In this document: piece after piece, positions 1 through 6,685 of the stretch | Layout of the letters: every line of letters begins with the position of its first letter | Numbering within the stretch: the stretch's first letter is position 1 | NCBI GenBank assembly: GCA_028277515.1 | Contig: JANQGC010000270.1 | Location: 1 to 9,864, forward strand | Source of the DNA: Anaerolineae bacterium | GTDB lineage: Bacteria; Chloroflexota; Anaerolineae; Promineifilales; Promineifilaceae | Length of the DNA: 9,864 nucleotides | Direction: 5' to 3' | Notes under the pieces: generated by a model | The model's database searches: none | What the model saw: the letters and a program-made list of their open reading frames with translations, nothing else | Told to the model about the DNA's origin: nothing | Position numbers and translations under genes: made by a program

Positions 1-229
1 CAGAATCAATGATCACTTCTTGCAGCTTACGCAGGATGCGCACCCGTTCCTTAACCGGTTTGGCGGCCCAAATTTTGGCGGCGGCCCCCATCTCGCGGCG
101 AGCAGACAAAATCTCCCGATCCGTCGCCATGCGCACCTGGTCAAATTTTTCTAATTTCGCCGGGTTGATGCAGTCGACAAAATCAACCGGATCACTTGTC
201 GCGCCATTTGTTCTTTCTTTTAATGTCAT
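1..229 (-). CDS. Aldehyde dehydrogenase family protein, N-terminal part (cut by window edge)
   Basis: Reading leftward from an ATG at 229, 76 codons are open to the window edge. The protein starts MTLKERTNGATSD, and residues 49-76 contain the amphipathic stretch AAAKIWAAKPVKERVRILRK followed by LQEVIIDS. This is the pattern of the first helical segment of NAD(P)-dependent aldehyde dehydrogenases (alternating A..W followed by R..ILR.L...I). The catalytic Cys and Glu lie outside the window, so activity cannot be judged. It begins 69 bases after the stop codon of the GMC oxidoreductase on the same strand, so the aldehyde made by that oxidase is a reasonable substrate (inference). The ribosome site is weak (AGAGAA, 5 bases before the ATG). 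The family call rests on this N-terminal segment only; the exact subfamily (for example succinate-semialdehyde type) is not decidable. Confidence 0.7.
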   Translation of the reverse strand, partial: MTLKERTNGATSDPVDFVDCINPAKLEKFDQVRMATDREILSARREMGAAAKIWAAKPVKERVRILRKLQEVIIDS

Positions 230-244
230 AATGTTTCTCTAGCG

Positions 245-304
245 AGTGACAGTCACTTAAATGGATAAACTCCCAAATACGCTCTTGAAAAGTGACTGTC
301 ACTT
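245..304. repeat. Pair of inverted 13-15 bp palindromes between GMC oxidase and aldehyde dehydrogenase genes
   Basis: AGTGACAGTCACT at 245-257 is a perfect 6-1-6 palindrome. Its reverse complement occurs at 291-303, extended to a 7-1-7 palindrome at 290-304. The two also form a 14-base inverted repeat (245-258 with 290-303). The stop codon of the GMC gene (TGA, read at 301-299) lies inside the right-hand copy. Each copy could fold alone, or both could pair around a 31-base loop in the minus-strand transcript. Only a short T run follows the first stem in that direction, so a strong rho-independent terminator is unlikely. It could be a transcript-stability hairpin, a protein-binding site, or copies of a genome-wide dispersed palindrome. 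Confidence 0.6.
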
Positions 305-2089
305 ATTGTTTTTTCGACCTATAAATTTCAATACACCAAATAACAATGGCAGTAACAGAACCAGGAAAAGCAGGGTGCTCATGTTGGCGAGGGGCGACTT
401 TCCTGTCCCATTGCCTTTGTTCACATATTCCAGGCCATCCGGCTGCTGCAACGGTGCAACCTTGCCGGCCTCTTGCTTATTTGGAATTTTGCTCATGGCT
501 CGTTCGCTCATCGCTGTAATGGTCAGGCTGGGATTGACACCCAGGTTGGCGGGCATGACCGAGGCATCGGCTACATAAAGACCAGGGTAGTTGAAGGCCT
601 GGTGGTTAATGTCGATGACGCCCGACGCGGCATTGGCTCCGATATCACATCCGCCAAGAATATGGGCGGTGTTGGGTATATCCAGGGCGTCATTAATGCC
701 CACCATAGGCACGCCATTTGATTTTTCAGCAAAGCGGTGCACCACTTCCTGTCCGGCATCAATCACGGGGGGAATCGGCCGTGATTTGTCCATCTCACTG
801 ACCAAATTTTTGCGGAATAATGTCCAAATACTTCTGCCCCTTTTCAAGGCCATTCGGTTTTCGACCGTTTGCATGATCAACAGGAAAGTTGTGCGTTCAG
901 CAAATTTAGGCATCACCCTGACGTGAAAGAAATCGAGCGGATTGGCCAGAGTTTGTTTTACTAAAGTGGTTAACCGCTGTTTCATCGTGCCCCGTTCATT
1001 GATGAAAGGCAGCATCAGGTTGCGCATGAAGGATTGACCGGGGGCATAACGCACCGGTTCAACACTGGTGACATCGTCCACCCAGTAGTGGGAGGTGATG
1101 GCTACCCCATCGCTGTAGCTCACATCATCACCACGCGCGGTCACACCCATTATCGCTTCACTGTTGCTACGCACCCGTTTTCCAAGACGTTGGGAGAGCA
1201 ACGGTAAGGATTTATTTTCATCCCGACATTTGAGGAGCAGGTTGACGGTTCCCAGAACCCCGGCCGAAACGACCACATTCCGCGCGCGAACGGTTGACTT
1301 ACGTTTCATGAACCAATCGGTGATTTTTTCAAATTCTATTTCATAACGAGCGGCTCCGGGATGAGGACCGTATAGGGGGCGAATGTCCAGTACGTTTGAT
1401 TCGGGCCAGACTTGCGCGCCATATTTATCGGCGAAATAGAGGTAGTTTTTGTCCAGGGTGTTTTTGGCATTGTGCCGGCAGCCAACCATACAGCCACCAC
1501 AATGGATGCAGCCGGACCGATCCGGACCTTCTCCATTAAAGAAGGGATCGGGAACGGAGACGCCCGGCTCGCCGAAGTAAATGCCGACGGGGGTCGGTGA
1601 AAAAGTATCTTCCTGGCCTTGTTCTTTAGCGATTTCGTAAAGATGGTGATCGGCGGCCCAAAATTTGGGGTTTTCGGCCGTACCTAGCATGCGATCGGCC
1701 GTTTCGTAATGCGGCGCCAGTTCCGTTTCCCAATCGGCGAGTTCAGACCATTCCTGGCCTTCATAAAACGCCTTTGGCGGGCGAATGTGGGTACTGGCGT
1801 AAACCAGGCTTCCTCCCCCGACACCACTGCCGTTCAACAGCCAGAGATCATCAAAGAAGTTAAGACCCTGAAATCCAAAACAGCGCAGGGCGGGCAGCCA
1901 GAGATACTTAAAAATGTTCCAGTTCGTTCGCGGGAAATCTTGGGCGTTATATCGTTTGCCGCGCTCCAGAACGAGAACACTGTACCCCTTTTCCGCCAGG
2001 CGCATAGCGGATACGCTGCCGCCAAAACCGGAGCCGATGATGATAAAATCAAAGACTTCCTCATGCTGCCGTATTTCTTTATTAAACAT
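299..2089 (-). CDS. GMC-family FAD-dependent oxidoreductase (cholesterol oxidase / long-chain alcohol oxidase type), C-terminally membrane-anchored
   Basis: This 596-residue flavoprotein probably oxidises an alcohol group. Near the N-terminus it has the Rossmann FAD motif GSGFGGS (19-25) and the acidic end of strand two, LERG (E42). GSGVGGGSLVY (87-97) is the second FAD/GMC signature. C194, C197, C200 and C204 form a CxxCxxCxxxC cluster followed by AKNTLDKNYL, a pattern I associate with bacterial GMC oxidases of the long-chain alcohol/sterol group. The C-terminal part has TAHILGG (H476) and VNPSLTITA (N519), which match the catalytic His and Asn positions of cholesterol oxidase. Residues 541-566 look like a flexible linker; 569-588 is a hydrophobic helix followed by GRKNNK, so the enzyme is probably tail-anchored facing the cytoplasm. 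There is no signal peptide. No in-frame start lies just upstream of this ATG. A GGAGG lies 15 bases before it, rather far for a ribosome site. It is upstream of the aldehyde dehydrogenase gene on the same strand. The substrate is unknown. Confidence 0.88.
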   Translation of the reverse strand: MFNKEIRQHEEVFDFIIIGSGFGGSVSAMRLAEKGYSVLVLERGKRYNAQDFPRTNWNIFKYLWLPALRCFGFQGLNFFDDLWLLNGSGVGGGSLVYASTHIRPPKAFYEGQEWSELADWETELAPHYETADRMLGTAENPKFWAADHHLYEIAKEQGQEDTFSPTPVGIYFGEPGVSVPDPFFNGEGPDRSGCIHCGGCMVGCRHNAKNTLDKNYLYFADKYGAQVWPESNVLDIRPLYGPHPGAARYEIEFEKITDWFMKRKSTVRARNVVVSAGVLGTVNLLLKCRDENKSLPLLSQRLGKRVRSNSEAIMGVTARGDDVSYSDGVAITSHYWVDDVTSVEPVRYAPGQSFMRNLMLPFINERGTMKQRLTTLVKQTLANPLDFFHVRVMPKFAERTTFLLIMQTVENRMALKRGRSIWTLFRKNLVSEMDKSRPIPPVIDAGQEVVHRFAEKSNGVPMVGINDALDIPNTAHILGGCDIGANAASGVIDINHQAFNYPGLYVADASVMPANLGVNPSLTITAMSERAMSKIPNKQEAGKVAPLQQPDGLEYVNKGNGTGKSPLANMSTLLFLVLLLPLLFGVLKFIGRKNNK

Positions 2090-2133
2090 AACTCTTAGCC
2101 TGCGCCTCCGCCGATTTGCGTATCAACGACCCG

Positions 2134-2176
2134 ATATAACACGGTGCGTCAATTCACAATATAACACAGCGCGTCA
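2134..2176. repeat. Two 18-bp direct repeats overlapping the GMC operon promoter, possible operator
   Basis: ATATAACACGGTGCGTCA (2134-2151) and ATATAACACAGCGCGTCA (2159-2176) match at 16 of 18 bases, with a 25-base period. On the minus strand the upstream copy covers the proposed -10 box and part of the spacer, and the downstream copy starts at about +1. A further palindrome, GTCAT-CA-ATGAC (2173-2184), overlaps the upstream copy and most of the proposed -35 box. Repeats placed this way are typical of repressor sites. The regulator is unknown; the neighbouring IclR protein is one candidate, but the repeat does not resemble the palindrome found in front of the importer. Confidence 0.5.
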
Positions 2177-2186
2177 TCAATGACAA
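2158..2186 (-). promoter_or_regulatory. Sigma-70-type promoter for the GMC oxidase-aldehyde dehydrogenase operon
   Basis: Reading leftward, TTGTCA (2186-2181), a 17-base spacer and TATATT (2163-2158) differ from the consensus hexamers by one base each. Transcription would start near 2151, leaving a leader of about 62 bases before the ATG at 2089. This gives the oxidase its own promoter although the IclR gene lies upstream on the same strand. Confidence 0.55.
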
Positions 2187-2199
2187 TAGGAGTTAAGGG

Positions 2200-2296
2200 A
2201 GTGGACAGTGGGCAGCAGGAAGTGGACAGTAATCAGTAGATGGCCCCTACTGATCACTGATTACTGATTACCGATCTACTGCTCACTGATTACTGA
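2200..2296. repeat. Intergenic stretch of short imperfect repeats with a hairpin
   Basis: AGTGGACAGT occurs at 2200-2209 and 2221-2230. TCACTGATTACTGA occurs at 2254-2267 and 2283-2296. Variants of ACTGAT/ATTACTG fill the sequence between. A hairpin pairs 2228-2239 with 2247-2258 (11 of 12 bases, 7-base loop). The stretch lies just downstream of the IclR gene and upstream of the GMC promoter. The hairpin lacks a T run on either side, so a terminator role is doubtful. Such ACTGATTACTGA-rich sequence is best read as repetitive intergenic DNA. Confidence 0.5.
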
Positions 2297-2320
2297 AAAA
2301 CTGTCAGAAAGGAGTCGGGG

Positions 2321-3100
2321 TTAGCTATAGGGCAAATAAGGTACAAATTCGGCCGCGATCTTTTGCGCCAAAGATACCAGGTCAGAAAGGTTTATTCGTC
2401 CTTCTTGAATCACTGGACGAGGATAGGCCAGGCTCAAACAATATCTCACAACTTTTGATTGGGTAAATATAGGAACGCCCACGGCGCCAACCTCATCATA
2501 GGATTCTCCGTCGTTGACAGCATACCCTTGCTCCCGAATTTGTTTTAACTGGTCGCGAAGGACATCAGGATCGGTAATCGTTCTCTCCGTCTGGCGGGTT
2601 AATTTGGCCTGGGCGATAAACCTTTCAATGTATTCATGATCCTGGTAAGCCAGCATCACTTTACCAAACGCGGTGGCGTGCAGGGATGTCGTCCCTCCTG
2701 GCTCAGCGACGACCTTAATCGGTCCACGACCATCTAATGCAGCCAGGTATACGACTTCAAATCCGCTTAACTGGCCGAGATAAAAATTGTAATCGAAGCT
2801 GTCCCTGTATTTATTAAAAATCCTCCGCGCCCAGGTGGCAATTGGGTTGATATGGTTATACAGGTTGGCCAGCTTGATAACCTTGGGACCTAAGCGATAT
2901 TTTTGCGTTTCCAAATTTTTTTCCAGGTAGCCGGCACTTTCAAAAGTCGCCACCAAACGATAGATGGTGGTGGGATTAATGTTCAGGTGGCGGCCCAGTT
3001 CACGCACACCCCATTCCGGCTGCCGGGTTGAGAAGCTCTCTAATATAAGAAGTCCTTTGGCCAGGGATTGATTTGGCAGATGTTGGATCGAATCATTCAT
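2321..3100 (-). CDS. IclR-family transcriptional regulator
   Basis: A 259-residue DNA-binding regulator. The N-terminal winged helix-turn-helix starts at SLAKGLLILESF (12-23), and its recognition region is GVRELGRHLNINPTTIYRLV (31-50) followed by FESAGYLE. The C-terminal effector-binding domain carries the IclR hallmark LHATAFGKVMLA (140-151), the EPGG segment before it (133-136) and GAVGVPIF (205-212). Length is normal for the family. I chose the ATG at 3100: GGAG lies 10 bases upstream, and the protein then begins 12 residues before the HTH domain. An upstream in-frame ATG at 3130 would add ten residues but has no ribosome site. The gene is divergent from the importer, with a perfect palindrome between them, so control of the importer and of itself is likely (inference). 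It is also upstream of the GMC oxidase gene on the same strand. Confidence 0.9.
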   Translation of the reverse strand: MNDSIQHLPNQSLAKGLLILESFSTRQPEWGVRELGRHLNINPTTIYRLVATFESAGYLEKNLETQKYRLGPKVIKLANLYNHINPIATWARRIFNKYRDSFDYNFYLGQLSGFEVVYLAALDGRGPIKVVAEPGGTTSLHATAFGKVMLAYQDHEYIERFIAQAKLTRQTERTITDPDVLRDQLKQIREQGYAVNDGESYDEVGAVGVPIFTQSKVVRYCLSLAYPRPVIQEGRINLSDLVSLAQKIAAEFVPYLPYS

Positions 3101-3138
3101 ATTGACAAGGCTCCGATTTTGCTTTACCATACAGAATA

Positions 3139-3167
3139 TTAATAATCAGAAACAGTGTTTCTATTAT
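3139..3167 (+). promoter_or_regulatory. Probable promoter of the substrate-binding protein gene
   Basis: TTAATA (3139-3144) matches 4 of 6 and TATTAT (3162-3167) matches 5 of 6 of the sigma-70 hexamers, with a 17-base spacer. Transcription would begin near 3174, giving a leader of about 36 bases. An alternative -10 is TATAGT (3165-3170), but its -35 is poor. On the opposite strand GAAACA-N17-TATTCT (3161-3133) is a weak candidate promoter for the IclR gene. Confidence 0.4.
3148..3162. promoter_or_regulatory. 15-bp palindromic operator, likely IclR-family binding site
   Basis: AGAAACA-G-TGTTTCT is a perfect 7-1-7 palindrome. Its length and its purine-AAA / TTT-pyrimidine layout resemble the 15-bp pseudo-palindrome bound by E. 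coli IclR. It lies in the spacer between the proposed -35 and -10 boxes for the importer, where binding would block polymerase, and 48 bases or more upstream of the IclR start. With a one-base bulge the symmetry extends five more AT pairs on each side. Binding by the adjacent regulator is inferred, not shown. Confidence 0.55.
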
Positions 3168-3209
3168 AGTAACACATTGCAGGTTTCCTGGCAACCGGAG
3201 GTTGAGAAC

Positions 3210-4496
3210 ATGAAGATGAAAAACATTTGGCGAAGGTCACTGATCCTTTTTTTATTGGTATTCGTTCTTGCAGCATGTGGTGGGGGGGATGCGCCGGTAG
3301 CTGAAGAGCCGGCCGCTGAAGAACCAGCCGCCGAGGAGCCTGCTGCCGAAGAACCTGCGGCAGAGGAGCCGGCTGAAGAGGAAATGGCTGAAGAAGAAAT
3401 GGATCCTATTCGTGTAGGTCTCTATGCACCTTTAACCGGCCCGGTGGCTTTTCTGGGTGAAGGGTTCGATTTTGGGATCACGCTGGCTATTGAGGAGCTT
3501 GGCGGGGAGATTGCCGGACATCCGATTGAATATTTCACCGCCGACAATGGCTGTAACCCAACTGACGCCGTCAACGCGGCCGGCAAACTGATTGATGTCG
3601 ATAATGTCGATGCCATTATTGGTGGCGGTTGCAGTTCAGCGACCGTTGGCGCTTTGCCGATCATCCTGGAAGGGGAGACGCCCGCCGTTTCGGCCACATC
3701 AACTAACCCTGGCATCTATAACGATATTGGCGTTGGGGGCAATGAATGGGCATTCCGCATCAACCCCGATGATCTGATCATGGCTCAAGGGTTCTCTAAG
3801 TATATTGCCGACCAGGGTGCAGGGAGCGTGTCGCTGGTTGCTGAGAATACGGACTTCGGACGTGGTGCAATGAACGCCTATAAGCCGGTCTTTGGCGACC
3901 TGGGCGTGGAGATCGCCTCAGAGGATTACTTTGACCTGGGCACGGCCGATTTCCGCCCGGCCTTGACCAGCATGAGAGCGGCCGCTGCTGATGCCACGCT
4001 AATTGTCATGACTGAAAACGACTGCGCGAACTTCATGCGCCAGTATCGTGAAGTGGGTGTGGAAGCGGCCGTGTATTCTCGCGGCGCCTGCACATCTCCG
4101 TTGTTCCTCGAATTGACCGAGGATGATCCGGCTATTGCGGAGGGCATTGTGGAATTTTCCTTCTTCACAGCCAACCAGGATCCTGATCTGGCAGAGCGTT
4201 TCCAGGCCCGTTTTGACACGCCCTTGACCGGCCATCGCATGGGTGGCTACTATGCCATGTACCACACATTAGCCCCGGCCATCGAATCAATCATCGAAAG
4301 TGGCCAGGAGGTGAACCGGGAGACGATCCGGGCGGCATTAGAAGAGCTTTCTGTGGAAACACCCGCCGGCATGGTCACTTTTGATGATCACAACCAGGCC
4401 TATACCAATGGTGTGCTGACGGTTAACCAGGATGGCTTAGCTATACTGTTGGAAATCATCGAACTGGGTCCGGTTGACCATTCCATCTTAGAGTAA
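3210..4496 (+). CDS. Branched-chain amino-acid-type ABC transporter substrate-binding lipoprotein
   Basis: This 428-residue protein captures the solute outside the membrane for the importer encoded downstream. It has a lipoprotein signal: basic MKMKNIWRR, a hydrophobic core, then the lipobox LAAC with C23 as the lipidation site. Residues 31-55 are a linker of EEPAA repeats, then acidic residues to 64, probably a spacer from the membrane. The type 1 periplasmic-binding fold starts at IRVGLYAPLTGPVAFLGEG (67-85). GGGCSSAT (138-145) and SATSTNP (161-167) match the ligand-carboxylate/amine pocket of LivJ. C115 (DNGCNP) and C141 match the LivJ disulfide; C272 and C294 may form a second one. The start at 3210 has GGAGG 8 bases upstream, and the signal peptide begins there; an in-frame ATG at 3102 lies upstream of the promoter and is rejected. 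The ligand may be an amino acid, amide, urea or an aromatic acid; sequence does not say which. Confidence 0.92.
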   Translation: MKMKNIWRRSLILFLLVFVLAACGGGDAPVAEEPAAEEPAAEEPAAEEPAAEEPAEEEMAEEEMDPIRVGLYAPLTGPVAFLGEGFDFGITLAIEELGGEIAGHPIEYFTADNGCNPTDAVNAAGKLIDVDNVDAIIGGGCSSATVGALPIILEGETPAVSATSTNPGIYNDIGVGGNEWAFRINPDDLIMAQGFSKYIADQGAGSVSLVAENTDFGRGAMNAYKPVFGDLGVEIASEDYFDLGTADFRPALTSMRAAAADATLIVMTENDCANFMRQYREVGVEAAVYSRGACTSPLFLELTEDDPAIAEGIVEFSFFTANQDPDLAERFQARFDTPLTGHRMGGYYAMYHTLAPAIESIIESGQEVNRETIRAALEELSVETPAGMVTFDDHNQAYTNGVLTVNQDGLAILLEIIELGPVDHSILE

Positions 4497-4506
4497 CTCA
4501 AAAAAC

Positions 4507-4534
4507 GCGGGTGCGGCTTACTTGTCGCACTCGC
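4507..4534 (+). terminator. Hairpin after the substrate-binding protein gene, partial terminator or mRNA-stability element
   Basis: GCGGGTGCG (4507-4515) pairs with CGCACTCGC (4526-4534), eight Watson-Crick pairs and one G-T, around a 10-base loop. It starts 10 bases after the stop codon and is preceded by six A bases. Only a weak T-containing run follows (TTCTAAAGTT), so some read-through into the permease genes is expected. Confidence 0.5.
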
Positions 4535-4552
4535 TTCTAAAGTTAAAATTAA

Positions 4553-4745
4553 TCAGAATGCTTTGGTCGGTCTCCTGACTGTGCCAGGAGGACTCGGTCG
4601 GGAGAGCAGTCCATAGTGTTCCGGAGAACCCCACATCACAGACTCTGTTCTATGAACAAAGGGATTGTAGATGTCATCCCAAATGGAATGAGGGATCTGG
4701 TTCTCGACCAACAAAAGATTCCTCGGAGGACCTCGGAATGACAAT
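4553..4745. repeat. Probable dispersed intergenic repeat between the binding-protein and permease genes
   Basis: No convincing gene lies here. Read on the minus strand it begins TGTCATTCCGAGGTCCTCCG and contains GGATGACA-type segments. I recognise this kind of sequence as a non-coding repeat that recurs between genes in many bacterial genomes and is often mis-called as a short protein with CHSEVLRGI and RSLIPFGMT segments. Internal symmetry includes TCCTC-G-GAGGA near 4720-4730, a CCTCGG direct repeat, and a hairpin at 4570-4593. Copy number cannot be seen from one window. From 4746 to the start of the permease gene I see no strong promoter. Confidence 0.45.
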
Positions 4746-4793
4746 TGATATTGGCTTGTTTCTGAGTAGGTACGGTCCCAGCGAGTTTAAATA

Positions 4794-5681
4794 ATGCCGC
4801 TTCAATTGGAGATATTTTTAGAAACATTGCTCAATGGTCTGACCCTTGGCGGGCTGTATGCTCTGGTCACGTTGGGCCTGGCGCTGACATTCAGCATCAT
4901 TGACCTGGTTAATTTCGCTCATGGGGACCTTTTCATGACCGGGGGCTATACGTTGTTTTTCCTGATGAGTTTGGAATCGGTCACTCTGCCCTACTGGTTG
5001 GTGGTCATCCTGGTCATTCTTTTTACGGCCGCCTATTCCATGATCATCGAACGGGTGGCCATCCACCCCATCATTGAACGGAGTTGGCGTACCCATGCCA
5101 TCACCACAATTGGCATCGCTATCATTTTACAAAATGCGGCACTGGTTATATTTGGCAGCGATCCTCGCCAGGTCCCGACGCCACTGACATCTATTGTTGT
5201 ATCGCCGCTGGGAATTCGCACATCGGTCCAACGTCTGGTTGTGCTGGTTGCTGTGATCCTGGTCTATGTCGCCTTGCAATGGTTTGTCAAACGTACCAAA
5301 CTTGGCAAAACCATGCGCGCCGTTTCCCAAAATCGTGAAATGTGTGAGGTGGTCGGCATCAATGTGCGCCGGGTAGCCCTGATCACATTCGCGATTGGCG
5401 GCGCCATCACCGGGCTGGCGGCCGCCTTAATTGCGCCCTTGTTCAGTGTATACCCCACGATGGGTTCCCTGCTGACGCTTAAAGCCTTAGCGGCGATCGT
5501 CATGGGTGGGATGGGCTATGTGAACGGCGCTTTTTATTCTGCTTTTATTCTCGGCATTGTCGAATCGCTCTTTGGAACTTATGTCTCTTTCGCATTTAAG
5601 GACGTGGTTTCATTCGGCATATTTATCCTGGTCTTATTTGTCAGGCCGCGCGGTTTGTTCGGCAAGAGGGTTGGCTTATGA
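4794..5681 (+). CDS. livH: LIV-type ABC transporter permease LivH
   Basis: One of two inner-membrane channel subunits of the importer, 295 residues with about eight hydrophobic segments. The N-terminus LLNGLTLGGLYALVTLGLAL (12-31) and the signature LVNFAHGDLFMTGGY (38-52) are diagnostic for LivH. The cytoplasmic loop that docks on the ATPases is GKTMRAVSQNREMCEVVGIN (171-190). KALAAIVMGGMGYVNGA (230-246) and the C-terminal RPRGLFG (284-290) are also typical. Length is normal. The ATG at 4794 fits the family N-terminus, but the upstream sequence (AGCGAGTTTAAATA) has only a poor ribosome site, so translation start is less sure than for the other genes. It is separated from the binding-protein gene by about 300 bases holding a hairpin and a repeat, and overlaps the next permease gene by four bases. 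Confidence 0.93.
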   Translation: MPLQLEIFLETLLNGLTLGGLYALVTLGLALTFSIIDLVNFAHGDLFMTGGYTLFFLMSLESVTLPYWLVVILVILFTAAYSMIIERVAIHPIIERSWRTHAITTIGIAIILQNAALVIFGSDPRQVPTPLTSIVVSPLGIRTSVQRLVVLVAVILVYVALQWFVKRTKLGKTMRAVSQNREMCEVVGINVRRVALITFAIGGAITGLAAALIAPLFSVYPTMGSLLTLKALAAIVMGGMGYVNGAFYSAFILGIVESLFGTYVSFAFKDVVSFGIFILVLFVRPRGLFGKRVGL

Positions 5682-6685
5682 GTATCGCGACGAGCAGATG
5701 GCGCTGGCTGGTTTGGTTTTCAGTGGCGGGGCTTGTGGTCATTCTACCCAGGATTTTCACGACCGGCTATATGACCAATGCCATGATCGACAGCGTCCGC
5801 TGGATTATTTTCGCCTTGAGCTTTGACATCGTGGCTGGGCATGTGGGAGCAATTTCTTTAGGCCATACGGTATTTTTCGGCCTGGGCGCGTATTTGGCGG
5901 CCATTATCGGGCAGGATTTGGGCTTTGGCTTTGGCACCAACCTGGCGCTGGCTGCCTTGACGATGGGCGTGCTGGCGCTAATCCTGGGAATCGCTTTCTT
6001 CCGGATTAGCGGTGTAACATTCGCCATCGGCACGTTAGGGGCGGCGATCATTGCCCAATTAATTGTCAATAATGCGTTTAATATCACGGGCGGTCCGCTA
6101 TGTGTGAAGGGCATCGCCCGGCCGGAATTCATGGTTCCTTTTTCTGATACGGTTATCAAAATCACCCAACCTATCCAGTATTACTATCTATTGCTACCCC
6201 TTTTGTTGCTGACGCTCATTATTTATCGTCTGATTACGACAAAGCGGATTGGCCGGGCATTTACGGCCGTGCGTGAGGATTCGGTGCGCGCCTCGGCCGT
6301 TGGTGTGTTTCCCTTAAGATACAAATTGCTGGCCTTCATTGTTGGCGCCATGATCGCCGGTGCTTTGGGTAGTTTCCAGGCGCAGTACATTACCGTCGTT
6401 TGTCCGACCGACCTGGCGATTGAACTCATGACCACACTGCTGATCATCGTATTCGTTGGTGGCATTGGCCATATGCGCGGCGTCATTTTAGGGGCAATCA
6501 TTTTCAGCGCTATCCCCCGCATATTAGAGGCCGGAGGCCAGATCATTACCCCGGCTTACCAGCAGATTGCCTACGGGGTGATCCTGGTGTTGGTGATGAT
6601 CTTCTTACCCAATGGCCTGGACGGCTTGATCACCAGCCTGACCCGGCGCAGGAGCAAAAAAGACATCCGGCAGGTGGAGAAGTGA
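5678..6685 (+). CDS. livM: LIV-type ABC transporter permease LivM
   Basis: Second channel subunit, 335 residues. The signature GHVGAISLGHTVFFGLGAY (54-72) is the LivM counterpart of G.AG..SLGHA.FFG.GAY. The ATPase-docking loop is GRAFTAVREDSVRASAVGV (192-210), and the C-terminal FLPNGLDGLI (309-318) is a family ending, followed by a basic tail RRRSKKDIR. Hydrophobic segments are numerous (roughly 11-27, 41-57, 63-79, 88-108, 113-130, 169-185, 216-234, 250-268, 296-311). The start ATG overlaps the stop of livH (ATGA), with AAGAGG 8 bases upstream, so the two permeases are translationally coupled and should be made in equal amounts. The gene ends inside the first codons of livG. Confidence 0.94.
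   Translation: MSIATSRWRWLVWFSVAGLVVILPRIFTTGYMTNAMIDSVRWIIFALSFDIVAGHVGAISLGHTVFFGLGAYLAAIIGQDLGFGFGTNLALAALTMGVLALILGIAFFRISGVTFAIGTLGAAIIAQLIVNNAFNITGGPLCVKGIARPEFMVPFSDTVIKITQPIQYYYLLLPLLLLTLIIYRLITTKRIGRAFTAVREDSVRASAVGVFPLRYKLLAFIVGAMIAGALGSFQAQYITVVCPTDLAIELMTTLLIIVFVGGIGHMRGVILGAIIFSAIPRILEAGGQIITPAYQQIAYGVILVLVMIFLPNGLDGLITSLTRRRSKKDIRQVEK

Noticed and set aside
9..242. 77-codon plus-strand open frame at the left edge
   Set aside because: It is opposite the aldehyde dehydrogenase start, which has a recognisable family pattern; the plus-strand product has none.
261..2098. Several plus-strand open frames of 60-129 codons opposite the GMC gene
   Set aside because: They are antisense shadows of a well-supported gene; their translations are rich in Arg/Pro/Ser and match no family.
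2134..2176. The direct repeats as IclR binding sites or replication iterons
   Set aside because: They share only a GTGTT core with the palindrome before the importer, too little for a common operator. Two copies over a promoter do not suggest an origin.
3101..3130. Ten-residue longer IclR protein starting at 3130
   Set aside because: No ribosome site precedes that ATG, whereas GGAG lies 10 bases before the ATG at 3100. It is not excluded, only less likely.
3102..3209. Upstream in-frame extension of the substrate-binding protein (ATG at 3102)
   Set aside because: It would start before the proposed promoter and overlap the operator, it lacks a ribosome site, and it would bury the lipoprotein signal peptide that begins at 3210 behind a good GGAGG.
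4553..4827. Two short minus-strand open frames (63 codons each) between the binding-protein and permease genes
   Set aside because: They translate a repeat-like non-coding sequence into typical spurious peptides, have no ribosome sites, and one runs into the start of livH.
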